Below are positions 23,484-33,440 of a DNA stretch of 64,000 nt, in pieces; the first letter of the stretch is position 1; each line of letters opens with the position of its first letter. The notes under the pieces were generated by a model. That model searched no databases and had not been told where the DNA came from. It saw only the letters and a program-made list of their open reading frames with translations. Position numbers and translations under genes: made by a program. Origin of the DNA: Punctularia strigosozonata HHB-11173 SS5 (Eukaryota > Basidiomycota > Agaricomycetes > Corticiales > Punctulariaceae); the NCBI RefSeq assembly GCF_000264995.1, contig NW_006767449.1:370301-434300 (forward strand), given 5' to 3'.

Positions 23484-23765
23484 GATGGGGGCGCGGTCCG
23501 ATCGGGATTGCGATTTGTAAAAAAAAAGCAAGGCGGACAGTCAAGGTTATGCTTGTTCCGCCAATCCCCCTGGGCCCGGGCGTGCGAGATCAGCCGCGGG
23601 CGTCAGTGCCACCGGCGAAGAAGCGAGGCCCATAACGGGCGGGCGCGGCGGTCCGTGACTTCATATATATAGCCAATCCCTCGGACGCCAGCTCTGGCCT
23701 GACCCAGTCGGCTTTCCGCCGCGTTTTCTCCTTGCTACACTGATCTTTCACCTGCTTTTTCGACG
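23484..23765. promoter_or_regulatory. Shared promoter of TRM112 and RRP45
   Basis: The 282 bp between two divergent start codons must hold both promoters. TCATATATATAGCCAAT at about 23661-23677 combines a TATA-like run and a CCAAT motif, about 95 bp upstream of RRP45. A long A-run (23518-23528) lies near the TRM112 side. Confidence 0.6.
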
Positions 23766-25162
23766 ATGCGCCCGCCGTCTCCGTCGATCCCCGAGCGCGA
23801 GTTCCTACTCAACGCCCTCAGGCAGTCCCGCCGCCTTGACGGCCGTCGCTTGCTCGACATGCGCAAGCCGATCATCACCTTCAACGAGGAGATGGGCTAC
23901 GTCGAGGTCGCGCTCGGAAAAACCAAGTGCGTTTGCCCGCTTCGACGTTTACTGTCGTCGTGAAGATCGACGCGTCTCTCACATCTCACGCGACGCACAG
24001 GGTTATGGCACACATCGAGAGCCGGCTGGTGAGGCCACCGCCGGAGCGCCCGTACGAGGGCATCATCAGCATACACTCGGAGGTATCGCCGATGGCATCC
24101 AGCGAATACGAAGCCGGTCGGTAGGTGCGTATCGCTCGGGTCCTCTCACGAGTCCTCAAAAAGTGATTCCCAGTCCGTCCGAAGAGGAGGTCACGATCAC
24201 GCGCATGCTCGACAAAGTGATCCGACGGAGCGACACCGTCGACAAGGAGTCGCTGTGTATCCTCGCTGGGCAAGTGGTAAGCGCACCCCGATCAATTTTC
24301 CTTCCGCGGTTTTGTGTTGGGATTGTGGATGTATGCGCTGACGCATGTATATATGCAGGTATGGCATCTTCGGCTCACCCTTCACTTCCTCGCCGATGCC
24401 GGTAACGTGCTCGACTGTGCATGTCTTGCGAGCATCGTCGCGCTCCGACATTTCCGGCGACCCGAAGTCGAGGTCGTGGGCGAGGACGTCGTCCTAGTAC
24501 GTTCCTCGTCCTTTTCTCCATGCGGTTATGCAATATTCATCGCGTCTTTCCCGCAGCATCAACCCGACGAACGCGCGCCTGTCCCTCTCGCCATGCACCA
24601 TACGCCCTTCTGCTTCACGTTCGCCTTCTTCCATCCCCCATCCTCGTCCACCGTCGACGAGATCATCACCGTGCTCGATCCGAGCCTGCTCGAACAAACA
24701 TTATGCGGGGGCACGATGTCTGTCGCACTCAACGCCCAGGTTCGTCCGCTCGTGATTTACCAATTACCCCTTTTGGCCGTCCGTGTGGCCGCATCCCCGT
24801 CGTGCAACAACAACGGTCTCGACAAACAAAAAAGTCGTTCGACACGAGGCGCGACGCGGCGATGACTGACGGCCGCACTTCCACTTTCTCCTCTTGGGAC
24901 CCCCCCGCTACATTTCTTACGTTAACCGCACCCCCCCTTTCAAAAACCGTGGCGTTCGATCGAAAAACCGCGACTGACGCGGCGCTTCGAACAGCGCGAG
25001 TTGTGCGTGGTCCAAAAAGCAGGCGGCGTGCCCCTCGCACAACACGAGATCCTGCACGTCGTCAACCTCGCAGTACAGCAAGCCAAGCTCATGGAACGTT
25101 TCGTCGAGGACACGCTCGCGAGCGACTGGGAGAAGAGGAAGAAGACGGTCGAAGTCCGATAA
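23766..25162 (+). CDS. RRP45: Exosome ring subunit RRP45 (EXOSC9), RNase PH-like
   Basis: Six exons (23766-23926, 24001-24120, 24174-24276, 24359-24496, 24557-24739, 24995-25162) encode 290 aa. RRP45 is one of the six RNase PH-like proteins forming the exosome ring, which feeds RNA to the nuclease subunits. REFLLNALRQSRRLDGR is the family start. VEVALGKTKV, HLRLTLHFLADAGNVLDCA and CLASIVALRHFRRPEVEV mark the fold, and HEILHVVNLAVQQAK closes it. The last intron is long for this genome (255 nt) and carries C- and T-runs. The human C-terminal extension is absent, as in many fungi. Confidence 0.9.
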
Positions 25163-25847
25163 TGACGCGACCTGAACGCCGTGTACCTCCGTTCCCCCGT
25201 TCACATATCTTAGGTCGCCGTGGCTTCTTGGCCTTTTTAGCCCTCCCGTCGCCGCCGTGTTCGGTTCGAGCCTCGGCTCCCGACGCCGTTGAATGCGGAG
25301 GGGAAGAAGTAAGAAGGGCGTCAGGCGTATACGTCATGCGTATGCGGCCCGAAGCAGCGACAGCGGCAGCCCGCTAGGTGCACAAGTCGAAGGAAGTCTT
25401 CCCCAACACTCTGTATTAGGTACTCTACTACTGTGTCTCAAGTGTTATAACGCGCCGCATCCTTCATCACGCATACATCTACGTCCAACTTGTCTATACA
25501 ATCCCACTCTCCTCGCAACTCCTTCCATTCGTGCCCTCGTGCTTACCCCCACTAATCTACTACGTGTACCCGAATTGACCGTCCATGTCTCTCCATTCTG
25601 ATCCCCGCGGTCGCAAGTCGATCTTCTCCATACCCACATAGTCTTGACCCATACTGCGCAGGAGACGAAGTAGCCTGCTGCGCCGCTTCCGAGCGGCGGT
25701 CTTTGGGCGCAAGTCTAGCTCCCCGTTGCCGTAATGTCTTAGGGAGGGGCAACAACGATTTGGCCTTGCTTCACTGCTTATTGTATGCAGACTTTTTACA
25801 GTCATGAAATTGTAGTCATATAAGCTAATGCACCGTCTTCTTACAAG
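25163..25847. other. Intergenic, nothing recognised
   Basis: Short frames only. The right part is the tRNA 5' flank. Confidence 0.5.
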
Positions 25848-25940
25848 TCCGATATGGTGTAGTGGCTAACATTACCGCCTCTCATGAGATTCACTGAGTC
25901 ACGTGCGCGGTAGCCCGGGGTTCAATTCCCCGTGTCGGAA
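25848..25940 (+). tRNA. tRNA-Glu (CUC) with a 21-nt intron
   Basis: The acceptor arms TCCGATA and TGTCGGA pair. The D-arm box GGTGTAGTGGCTAAC and the T-arm CGGGGTTCAATTCCCCG are intact. The anticodon stem ACCGC/GCGGT closes a loop with anticodon CTC at 25881-25883. A 21-nt insertion (25885-25905) sits after position 37, the canonical place for a nuclear tRNA intron. A T-run at 25943-25946 fits RNA polymerase III termination. Confidence 0.93.
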
Positions 25941-26142
25941 ATCTTTTGTTGCTTTTCATCCTTTTGTTGCTGCCGGTAAAGCAGGGCTCATCCGAACTTG
26001 CTAAGTGTCAAGTGATTTCACCTGTCATGTTTTGTAGCAAAGAGGTGCTATAAGTGTTACGCAAGCATGTACTCGTGCCTACGGAAAGTGTGCGAACAAG
26101 GGTCACGTGGCTCACCCATGTCTTGAACTCGAACTTTTTTGC

Positions 26143-26404
26143 ATGCCTCCCGCTGGAATTCCCGAGTTCACCCCATCCAAGAGGGGTCGTATATTAGCCT
26201 TAGTGGAGGAAGACTACAGCTATGCAGAGATTGGCAGGAGAGTAGGGGCATCAAAGGCGGGAGTGGCAGGAACTGTCAAGAGAGAGCAACTCCACCATAC
26301 CTGCAACTCCCTGCCTTGCTCCAGTCGGCCACGAAAATTAACAGACCACGATCGACGCTGCATCATCCATACCGCCTGCAAACATCGATTTGACACATAT
26401 CAGG
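26143..26404 (+). pseudogene. Tc1 transposase fragment, N-terminal helix-turn-helix
   Basis: From the Met at 26143 the frame reads KRGRILALVEEDYSYAEIGR and GASKAGVAGTVKRE, then RPRKLTDHDRRCI and KHRFDTYQE. This is the paired-type DNA-binding region of Tc1 transposases. The family homology ends at 26404, where the GC-rich array begins. The frame stays open into the array, so a fused nonsense product is possible. Confidence 0.8.
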
Positions 26405-26705
26405 AGGCGGCGCCCAGTGAGACCGCATTGGCGGCTCTCGCTCGGGGCTGGCGAAAGGTGGGCGAGGAGGTGGAAGGCTGCGCCGAGCGCGACCGCGTTG
26501 GCGGCTCACGCTCGGCGCTGTGGGAAGGAGGGCGGGAGACGACGCCGAGTACGACCGCGTTGGCGGCTCGCGCTCGGCGTTGGGCGAAGGGGAGGGCAAG
26601 GGCGAGGACGGGGGCGACACCGAGCGCGACCGCGTTGGCGGCTCACGCTCGACGCTGGGCGAAGGGGGCGGAGTGGGAGGGCGCGGGGCGAGTGTTGGAG
26701 GCCGC
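26405..26705. repeat. GC-rich palindromic array 1 (four units)
   Basis: Four units, spaced about 62-75 bp apart, carry a core close to GACCGCGTTGGCGGCTC flanked by GAGCG and CGCTC. Each core can fold on itself into a hairpin. The spacers are purine-rich (GGGAAGGAGGGCGGGAG and similar). The array is translated in frame after the transposase fragment only by accident. Confidence 0.8.
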
Positions 26706-26819
26706 CAGCGGCTAAGATGACAAACCGGAGGGGACTCGGGCTGTCACGTGACGCGTGATTTCGCGTTGAATCTCTAAGTCCGCGTTGGCCTCTGTGTCCA
26801 TTCACACAGCACAAGCTCC

Positions 26820-27202
26820 TTGATACTTAGCCACCTTGTATATAGTTTGGTCATGCATATATCTAACAATGTATAGGCTAACATTACAGTTCAGGACCTG
26901 AGACTGACTTGATTCATGGTAGGTGTAAGTTGGGAGCCCTGCTATCACCACTATACAGATACATACCAAATCTATGGGTGCTATATTGACTGCACCTATG
27001 AGCTATGTATCACTATGTAGCTAGTACTTTGAACTAAATTACCTATAATTACTATATAGCACTATATAGCAACTGACCTACTTCTACATAGCAACCATAG
27101 CACTATATAGCAACTGGGTGACTTCTATATAGCATCCATAGCACGACAATAGTGTCCATAGTTCTGAGGGGCAGCTATATAGATCAAGATTTTTTCAGAT
27201 GC
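26820..27202. repeat. TATAGC-rich arm of an inserted element, right end at 27202
   Basis: An A/T-rich stretch with many copies of CTATATAGCA and CCATAGCA ends in GATTTTTTCAGATGCG (27187-27202), abutting the inverted transposase fragment. The same end occurs at 28530-28545 and, reversed, at 30261-30274. Confidence 0.7.
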
Positions 27203-27302
27203 GGAAAGGAAGAACTTTCTGCATGCAGTACAATGGCGATACCCAGCTTCGTGAAGGGCTTGTTGCACTTGACGCATGGTGACAGTCCCCACATGATCAG
27301 TG
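27203..27302 (-). pseudogene. Tc1 transposase fragment, second helix-turn-helix, inverted
   Basis: The minus strand reads DHVGTVTMRQVQQALHEAGY, then RHCTACRKFFLS, which is the part of a Tc1 transposase that should follow TYQE of the upstream piece and precede AAKK of the downstream piece. It is flanked by an array on one side and an arm on the other and lies opposite to both neighbours. Confidence 0.75.
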
Positions 27303-27349
27303 ACAGCCCCGCCAGCCTCCCGCCTCCCCGCCAGCATCCCTCCTCTTGT

Positions 27350-27825
27350 CCGCCTCCGCCCAACGCCGAGCTCGAGCCGCCAATGCGGTCGTACTCGGCG
27401 TCGTCTCGTCGCCTCGCTCCCTCCTTCCCACAGCACCGAGCGCGACCGCGTTGGCGGCTCGCGCTCGGTGTCGCCTCCCTTCTCGCCCTCGCACACCGCC
27501 CAGTCCCGAGCGTGAGCCGCCAACGCGGTCCCGCTCTTCGCCCAACGCCCTCGCCCCCGCACTTCGCTCAGCCCCGAGCGCGAGCCGCCAATGTGGTCGC
27601 GTTCGGCGTCGCCTCCCTTCTCGCCCCCGCACACCGCCCAGCTTCGAGCGTGAGCCGCCAACGCGGTCGCGCTCGGCGTCGCCTCTCACCCTCGCGGCCC
27701 CCTTCGCCCGACGCCGAGCGCGAGCCGCCAACGCGGTCGCGTTCGGCGTCGCCTCCCAACCTCTGGCCCCCCCTTCGTCCAACGCCGAGCGAGAGCCGCC
27801 AAATGCGGCTCCTTGCTCGGTACGC
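27350..27825. repeat. GC-rich palindromic array 2 (seven units, mostly inverted)
   Basis: Seven cores with the motif GAGCCGCCAACGCGGTC between GAGCG and CGCTC occur at about 27367, 27436, 27510, 27574, 27641, 27715 and 27785. Six run opposite to array 1. The one near 27436 is flipped back (GACCGCGTTGGCGGCTC). Confidence 0.8.
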
Positions 27826-28135
27826 ATCGGGTTCGGGAAGGCCGACAGCGCGCCGTTTGCTCCCGGCAAGGGCAACAACGTCAGTAGCCCGATCCCGACG
27901 ACACCGGGCGCGTTGACGAAGTCCCCCGGCACGCCGTCGGGCGTGAGCGGCATGGACGTTCAGCTGCAGTCGACCCCGACCCGGGCTCTGTGGATTGGCG
28001 TCGACGACCACTCCGGCTGGCTTGGCAACACAGTAAGTCCGGCCATCGTGGGCTGTTTCGTTCTTGAAGTCTGAGTCGCTTCGCAGGTGGTTCAGACGCT
28101 CTTCGAGAAGTGCTTCCCTACCCCTCGAATGTCTG
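27826..28135 (+). pseudogene. Captured fragment of a PUF/RRM RNA-binding protein gene
   Basis: The frame reads VRIGFGKADSAPFAPGKGNN, then a Pro/Ser/Thr linker, then TPTRALWIG, typical of fungal RRM-plus-Pumilio proteins of the Jsn1 type. It jumps to SGWLGNT, and after an intron-like stretch (GTAAGT to CGCAG, 28032-28087) to VVQTLFEKC, a Pumilio repeat core. Much between these parts is missing. A retained intron suggests capture of DNA rather than cDNA. Both borders lie in transposon sequence. Confidence 0.65.
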
Positions 28136-28149
28136 TAGTGCTTACATAA

Positions 28150-28545
28150 TCAATACTTTCACTACTTGATACGCTTTTGTAACTTATAAAATATCATGAA
28201 AAATAATAATTCTTTACTATAATTTGAATGATTACCAGTGATATATAATAAATTAATAAAAGTAATTTTACTCTGATGACTACAACATCTATTGAGCATA
28301 TGATTGCTGTAGAGTTTACATAGGATATATAGTTGCAGTAGCACTGATGTGTGAGCTATATAGCACTAAGGTGTGCCCTACATAGCTACTGTAGCCATGA
28401 CAGTACCCTCTATAGCACCTATAGCACTATGATAGCATTGGCTGGCAGATTTCTAGCACGGGTAGCAAAGGACATCGCTATGGACCTATGGAGACTATAT
28501 GGCACTATGTAGTGCCATATAGTGATCTAGATTTTTTCAGATGCG
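28150..28545. repeat. TATAGC-rich arm, end at 28545
   Basis: A/T-rich DNA with repeated CTATATAGCAC and CTATAGCACC ends in GATTTTTTCAGATGCG directly before the DDE part of the transposase. After undoing the inferred inversion, this end and the one at 27202 are the two termini of one insertion, with about 20 bp of inverted similarity. Confidence 0.7.
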
Positions 28546-29234
28546 CTTCTGCTGCTAAAAAGTGCCTTGCATGAGCTCGGGATAACTCTGAAAGAGACTG
28601 GAGTACTGTCATTTGGACTGATGAATTGGCAATCGAGACTGGCGAGTACTCAATGCACCGGAAGGTTACACGTCGGCCTAGAGAAGAGATTCTCCTTGAT
28701 ACCATAGAGCCGACATTCCGCAGTGGAAGGAAGTCAATCATGGTCTGGGGCTGCATTGCTCACAACAAGAAAGGACCGTTGATCATGCTGGAAACAGCAG
28801 CAATTGCAAAGGGAAAGAAGTCCAGAGGCAGGTTGGGTGGAGATGAATATGTCAGGCAGGTGTTGCGGGGACCTTTGATCAATTGGAAAAGGAATATGGA
28901 GGTGGAGAGAGGTCAGGAGATGTTAGTGGTTGAAGATGGGGCACCAGCACACCATAGCGTTGTGGCAAAACAGGCTCGAGAGGAGTTGGGCATCAAGAGC
29001 CTTCCATACATGGCAAGCTCTCCTGATCTTAATCCCATTGAACCCCTTTGGCTCTCACTCAAGACCCGGGTAGCCAATATCCGAGGGTCTTCCAATTCTA
29101 TTCAAGCACTGAAAGCAGCTGTGCAGAAGGCATGGGAGGAGATTACAGATGAGGAAGTGGGAAAGCACACCCAGGCAATGAATGCTCGTGTTGAGGCAAT
29201 CAAGAAAGCTCATGGTTGGCACACATCATTTTAA
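28546..29234 (+). pseudogene. Tc1 transposase fragment, DDE catalytic domain
   Basis: The frame reads SAAKKCLA, a TGA at 28572-28574 where the family has Trp, then ARDNSERDWSTVIWTDELAI. IMVWGCIAHNKKGPLIML, VVEDGAPAHHS and SPDLNPIEPLW follow. The catalytic Asp, Asp and Glu are all present, with 34 residues between the last two (DD34E). The tail to the TAA at 29232 is complete. From the Met at 28647 an open frame still exists, so the domain decayed little after the gene was split. Confidence 0.85.
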
Positions 29235-30260
29235 TACACTACATAGCCTACAGTATATCCCCACAATACAATAGCTATGCACTGTGAGATGCTCACTTGT
29301 GGAACTCAAAGTAGTGCGAAGGGTTGAGGTCAGTCAGGTGACCCATTCACACACTTTCTGGAGGCGCGAGTACAGTACACTACACAAGAAAGTGAGTGAC
29401 AAATGTCTAGAAACATGATTTTGGGAGATAATTGTTGTCATAGAATCTTGTTTGGTGTCTCCAGAACCATGGAGTTGATATTTTGGTGGAACTGTAAGCT
29501 GAACAACACCAGAGGTGAGCACCACAGCCACTGACTGCACATGCACACAACGGTACACTGCTGGCAGGCAATGGGTAGATGGTCTCATGCAAAGCATAAC
29601 CTTTGTAGTGCAGAATACCAGATATTGGGAAAGTCAAATTATAGAGGAAAATTGTTGATGGATGACAAGAAAGTATGTTCAATGCACTCATTACATTGGC
29701 ATCATTATTTCATATGGCCACAGGGGCCCACTGATAGGACCATAGAAGCTGCAAAAGTTGCGCAGATACATGCATCAAGAACACTCCAGTCCAGAAAAGG
29801 GCAAGGAGGATGATGGCAAGATGTGCATCACCCATTCTCTGTCATTTTTACAAAGCGCTGCACAATATGATAGAGAGAGCAGAGACATATGCCTGGTGAA
29901 AGCACACATTAGTGAATTGTACCAATGCCCACCACGTGCAATGGTACTCACATGTGTTGCAGTTTTTATGGTGTTCCTGCCACGCCAGGACGTGTGCTCT
30001 TTGGCGTGTCCATAAAGCAAAAGTCCCGTCAACACAAGTGTCCCAGCCAGCCTCAGACCTCAGAGGAACAATCCAACATAACCTCCCAAATCCACCATGT
30101 GAACATTCCAACCACGTCACAGAGATGTGCCTCAAGAGAGATTGTTCAATGTGCTCTTGTGTTGTATGGGCTGCAAGAAATGGAGGACAGCAAGCAAAAT
30201 AAAGTGAGATTCAGACAATACACAGAAAGCAAGTAGGATCAACGGAAACTCCTCAAGTTC
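29235..30260. other. Transposon-derived DNA without a recognised gene
   Basis: The A/T-richer DNA between the Tc1 stop and the next arm has no complete gene. A cassette at about 29955-30206 is shared with another element (separate entry). Confidence 0.5.
29955..30206 (+). repeat. Cassette shared with the element at 31178-33858
   Basis: The open frame contains FYGVPATPGRVLFG, then HKCPSQPQTSEEQSN, then VQCALVLYGLQEMED. The minus strand at about 33205-33440 carries the same stretch with substitutions (CYGVPATSGCVLLGG and so on). The coding status is unknown and the family is not recognised. Confidence 0.6.
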
Positions 30261-30560
30261 CATCTGAAAAAATCCAAATTTATATAGCCACCCCTCACAA
30301 CTATGCATGCTATCATAACTCTAGGTATGCTATGCGGTCCACACATACTTCCTATAGAGTTCTATACATGCTCAGTTATTTACTATATAGTACAATATAG
30401 CAGTTATAGCTCAGGGTATTAGCTACATAAAATTCTATAGTAAATATGTGCCTACTCCATAGCTGCTATAGCTAATAGGTGTACATGTTATAGCAGTTAT
30501 AGTTGTTATATGTATCTATGTAGGTGCACTAGTATGGATAGTACGTGCCCTGGGCTTATT
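30261..30560. repeat. Third TATAGC-rich arm, reversed
   Basis: It starts CATCTGAAAAAATC (the reverse complement of the ends at 27202 and 28545) and continues rightwards with ATATAGC and TATAGCAG motifs. It faces the arm at 28545. It probably belongs to a second copy of the same element family. Confidence 0.6.
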
Positions 30561-30639
30561 ACAAGTGTCAGAAATTCAATGCAGTGATCTCTGTATCAAA
30601 AACTTATGCACCACCAAACATCATATATAACCAGTAACT

Positions 30640-31177
30640 AATGACTACCATAAGTTCTGATAAGCACACATTTCCGCATTTGATTAGCAATAGAGAATGC
30701 TTTCCCGAATGCTCTCAATACAGTTTCATTTGCAAAAGCCGGATTCTTGGACGCTTGCACCAGGCTTGGCGCTGATACGTGGTGCATGTGGTTTGAGGAG
30801 GTGTCGGTATATGCAGGGGCAATGATTGGCATAGTAAGTCATTGCATGGTCATGATACAGTGACTGATTCATTGCATATGTAGATCAAATACAGCTCGTC
30901 ACAGATGCGTGGTGAATTGAAGACAAAAGCCCAGCTTCTTGTGGACACTAATTATGGTTTCAGTGATCTGACCACTGCCAAAACCAAGGACTCGTGCAGA
31001 TGTTGCTCAACCGTGAATCGTTCCACTTCAAAGACCCCATAGAAGATGAAGAGAATGAGGGACTCGAAGGGCAAGTCCCACATGTTCATAAGTTGCTCTT
31101 GCGTTTGTTTGATCCTGCCTTTCACTCAGGCATGAAGACAAAGACGACAAATCGGAATGGGGCAGGATCGATGCTGA
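30640..31177 (+). pseudogene. Truncated DUF6532-like gene fragment
   Basis: Pieces in different frames read AFPNALNTVSFAKAGFLDAC, then SSQMRGELKTKAQLLVD and NYGFSD, then FHFKDPIEDEE. They resemble the DUF6532 proteins abundant in mushroom-forming fungi, whose function is unknown. Frames change along the stretch and the homology stops where the next element begins, so it looks like a relic interrupted by that insertion. The family call is tentative. Confidence 0.4.
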
Positions 31178-31655
31178 TGTCATGGCACGCCTCCAGTACT
31201 CGTCTTTCCCTGTTTCCCCGCATTCCTCACACGCTCTTTTTATCCTTTCAGGTTTCCTAGGAGCTCCCAGACACTCCTTCTATTCTTTCAGGTTTCCTAG
31301 GAGCCCCATATACTCTTCTATCCTTTCGGGTCTCCTAGGGCCTCCGCACATTGCACGACCTTCCTAGGCCGTTCCACTGGTCACGTGCCAGGCACCTGAG
31401 GAGCCTCCCTCTCTCTCATTGGACCATCCCTCATGTTGCTGATGGATTACTCAGCTACTATATAGTCGCCTGTCGCACCAGGGAGCAACTCAGACTTGTT
31501 CTCTAAGTTGCTTCCCTGCCTTGTGCGACAGGTATGTGTATTCATCTCGTATCTTTGTATATATCCTCAGTTGCTTCCCTGCCTTGTGCGACAGCATCTC
31601 CACCACCGTCCCGAGGGATCCACACTGCTCCTAGGAGGTCCAGCGCATACCCTGA
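31178..31655. repeat. Left terminal inverted repeat
   Basis: Matches the reverse complement of 33440-33858 with scattered substitutions. It is longer because AGTTGCTTCCCTGCCTTGTG occurs twice (about 31506 and 31569), separated by about 36 bp that are missing on the right. Confidence 0.8.
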
Positions 31656-31815
31656 CAGCTGATTCTCCAAGGTCAAGTCCGGTGCCTGTGCCTGCGCTGT
31701 GTCTGTCATCTCAGACAAGGATGCCTGCCATAGAGTGTGTATATATCTAGCCTGCTATCAGATTTGCCACTGACCGTGCTGTTGTTCATAGGAATTAGGC
31801 CAGAACCATCACTCT

Positions 31816-32142
31816 GTGCGTATCCCTCATCACCACCATCACGGTCAACTGATTGCATCACACCATAGATTACCCAAGATCACCTCAAAGGTTGCTGCAG
31901 AGCATGTCAAAGATGCGAGCACACTTGTGTTCTACATGCACAGGGCTACCATCACTACTCTTCGCCTCATGCCCCCTATTCTTGACCGCATGGGCCGACC
32001 AGTCACGGTCGAGCAGGTTGTCAACCTGTATCAAACCTTGGACATCTCACTCCCTCTGGAAACACTCATACAACAGGTCGTCGACGAGCACGCGAGCACT
32101 TATCATAATGTCCCAGCTGTGTTGGATGGTACCCTCATATGA
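31816..32142 (+). CDS. Element-internal open frame, unknown
   Basis: A 108-codon frame begins with a His run and continues as a plausible folded segment (LRLMPPILDRMGRPVTVEQV, then NLYQTLDISLPLETLIQQVV). No family is recognised. It is the best protein candidate inside the inverted-repeat element and might be one exon of a longer gene reaching into the repeat at 32242. Confidence 0.35.
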   Translation: MRIPHHHHHGQLIASHHRLPKITSKVAAEHVKDASTLVFYMHRATITTLRLMPPILDRMGRPVTVEQVVNLYQTLDISLPLETLIQQVVDEHASTYHNVPAVLDGTLI

Positions 32143-32241
32143 CTTGGTCTGTGATGCAGTGACTGACCTCTTCGCAGTTGCTCTCAACCTGCAGCAGGAC
32201 TCTGCTCAAGGCATCTCCAACGATCACGTCAATGCCGCCGG

Positions 32242-32680
32242 TGGGACATTTACCCTTCTCACTCAATCATACAAGGATTGATCACCTCGTAGCTCCTTTC
32301 CAGATTCAGACCAATCATGTTGGACTCGCCCAAGGTGCTTCCATGAGTACCAGGTTACACCAGCAACCTTGGCCGATGCGTGGATCCAATCATATGGTGA
32401 TTGATCACCTTGTAGCTCCTTTCCAGATTCAGACCAATCGTGTTGGACTTGCCCAAGGTGCTTCTATGAGTACTGGATTACCCCAGCAACCTTGGCCGAT
32501 GCATGGATCCAATCATGATGCATGTGGGACATTTCACCTTAATACTCGGTCATACGGCAATTGATCACCTCATAGCTCCTTTCCAGATTCGGACCGATCA
32601 CGTTGGACTCGCCCAAGGTTCTTCCATGAGTACCGGTTTACCCCAACAACCTTGGCCGGTGCATGGATTCAACCAACTTA
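32242..32680 (+). repeat. Three-unit internal repeat (about 123-160 bp units)
   Basis: ATTGATCACCTCGTAGCTCC and the following roughly 100 bp occur three times (from about 32277, 32400 and 32560). In one frame the first two units encode a 41-residue repeat with DHLVAPFQIQTN and GLAQGASMST. The third unit is in another frame. Confidence 0.8.
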
Positions 32681-33204
32681 TTGTTCCCGATGTTGGTCTC
32701 TTTCCAACTACAGACAGTGCACATGTTGGTGATTTTGCCCCGCAGGATGATTTTGCCCAAGCAGGATGGTGCTTGTTGATCTAACATCACCAATGCATCA
32801 GGAAATTTTTGGTCTGGGTATTGAAGTGGGTAGCATACCGCCAGGCAGCCACCCTCCAGTCCAGGGAGAATTGTACACTAATTTGTGTTGTCGAGTCCTC
32901 GCCAAACAAAAAAGGGACTGTTGATTGTGACTATTGATTCTTCGGACATAGCGCTCATATAGATTTCTGCCCAATTGCTGTCTGTCATGTATGTATGTAT
33001 GTATTGCGGTGTTCAAAGAAAATGTGGTTTATGGTGCTCTACAAGTTGTTGTCTGAGTCAAACAAAGTACCCCATGCCTTATCGTCCGATCCCTGTAGAC
33101 CATGGGTCACTGCGCAATCAGGATGCCCCTTCATCAATCCATGCACATCACAAACCCTTGCTGCTACCTGTAGCGAAACCGTGTTGCCAGGCTGACGTGG
33201 AAAA

Positions 33205-33440
33205 AAAGCTATCCTCCGTTTCTTGTAGCCCGCAAAACATGAGAGCGCATTGAACATTCTCTCTCAAGGCACATCTCCATGACACGGTTGAAATGTCTAC
33301 ATGGTGGATTCGGGAGATTATGTTGGATCGTTCCTCTGAGGAATGAGGCTGGCTGAGACACTTGTGTTGACAGAACTTTTGCTTTACGGACCCGCCCAGG
33401 AGCACACATCCTGACGTGGCCGGAACACCATAACAACTGC
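33205..33440 (-). repeat. Cassette shared with 29955-30206
   Basis: The minus strand encodes CYGVPATSGCVLLGG, then KFCQHKCLSQPHSSEERSN, then VQCALMFCGLQETED, parallel to the plus-strand cassette at 29955. It abuts the inner edge of the right inverted repeat. Confidence 0.6.

Larger units (their letters stand above)
26143..29234 (+). mobile_element. Broken Tc1-type transposon with nested insertions and an inversion
   Basis: Three pieces of one Tc1-like transposase can be read: the N-terminal helix-turn-helix (26143-26404, plus), the second DNA-binding helix region (27203-27302, minus) and the DDE domain (28546-29234, plus). Between them lie two GC-rich palindromic arrays in opposite orientation, two TATAGC-rich arms ending in GATTTTTTCAGATGCG, and a piece of a host PUF gene. 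The order is best explained by two insertions followed by an inversion with ends in the array and in the arm. Confidence 0.75.

Noticed and set aside
27125-27953. Long minus-strand frames across the GC-rich array
   Set aside because: Their repeated Ala/Arg-rich peptides come from the palindromic units. Only the short transposase piece at 27203-27302 has family support.
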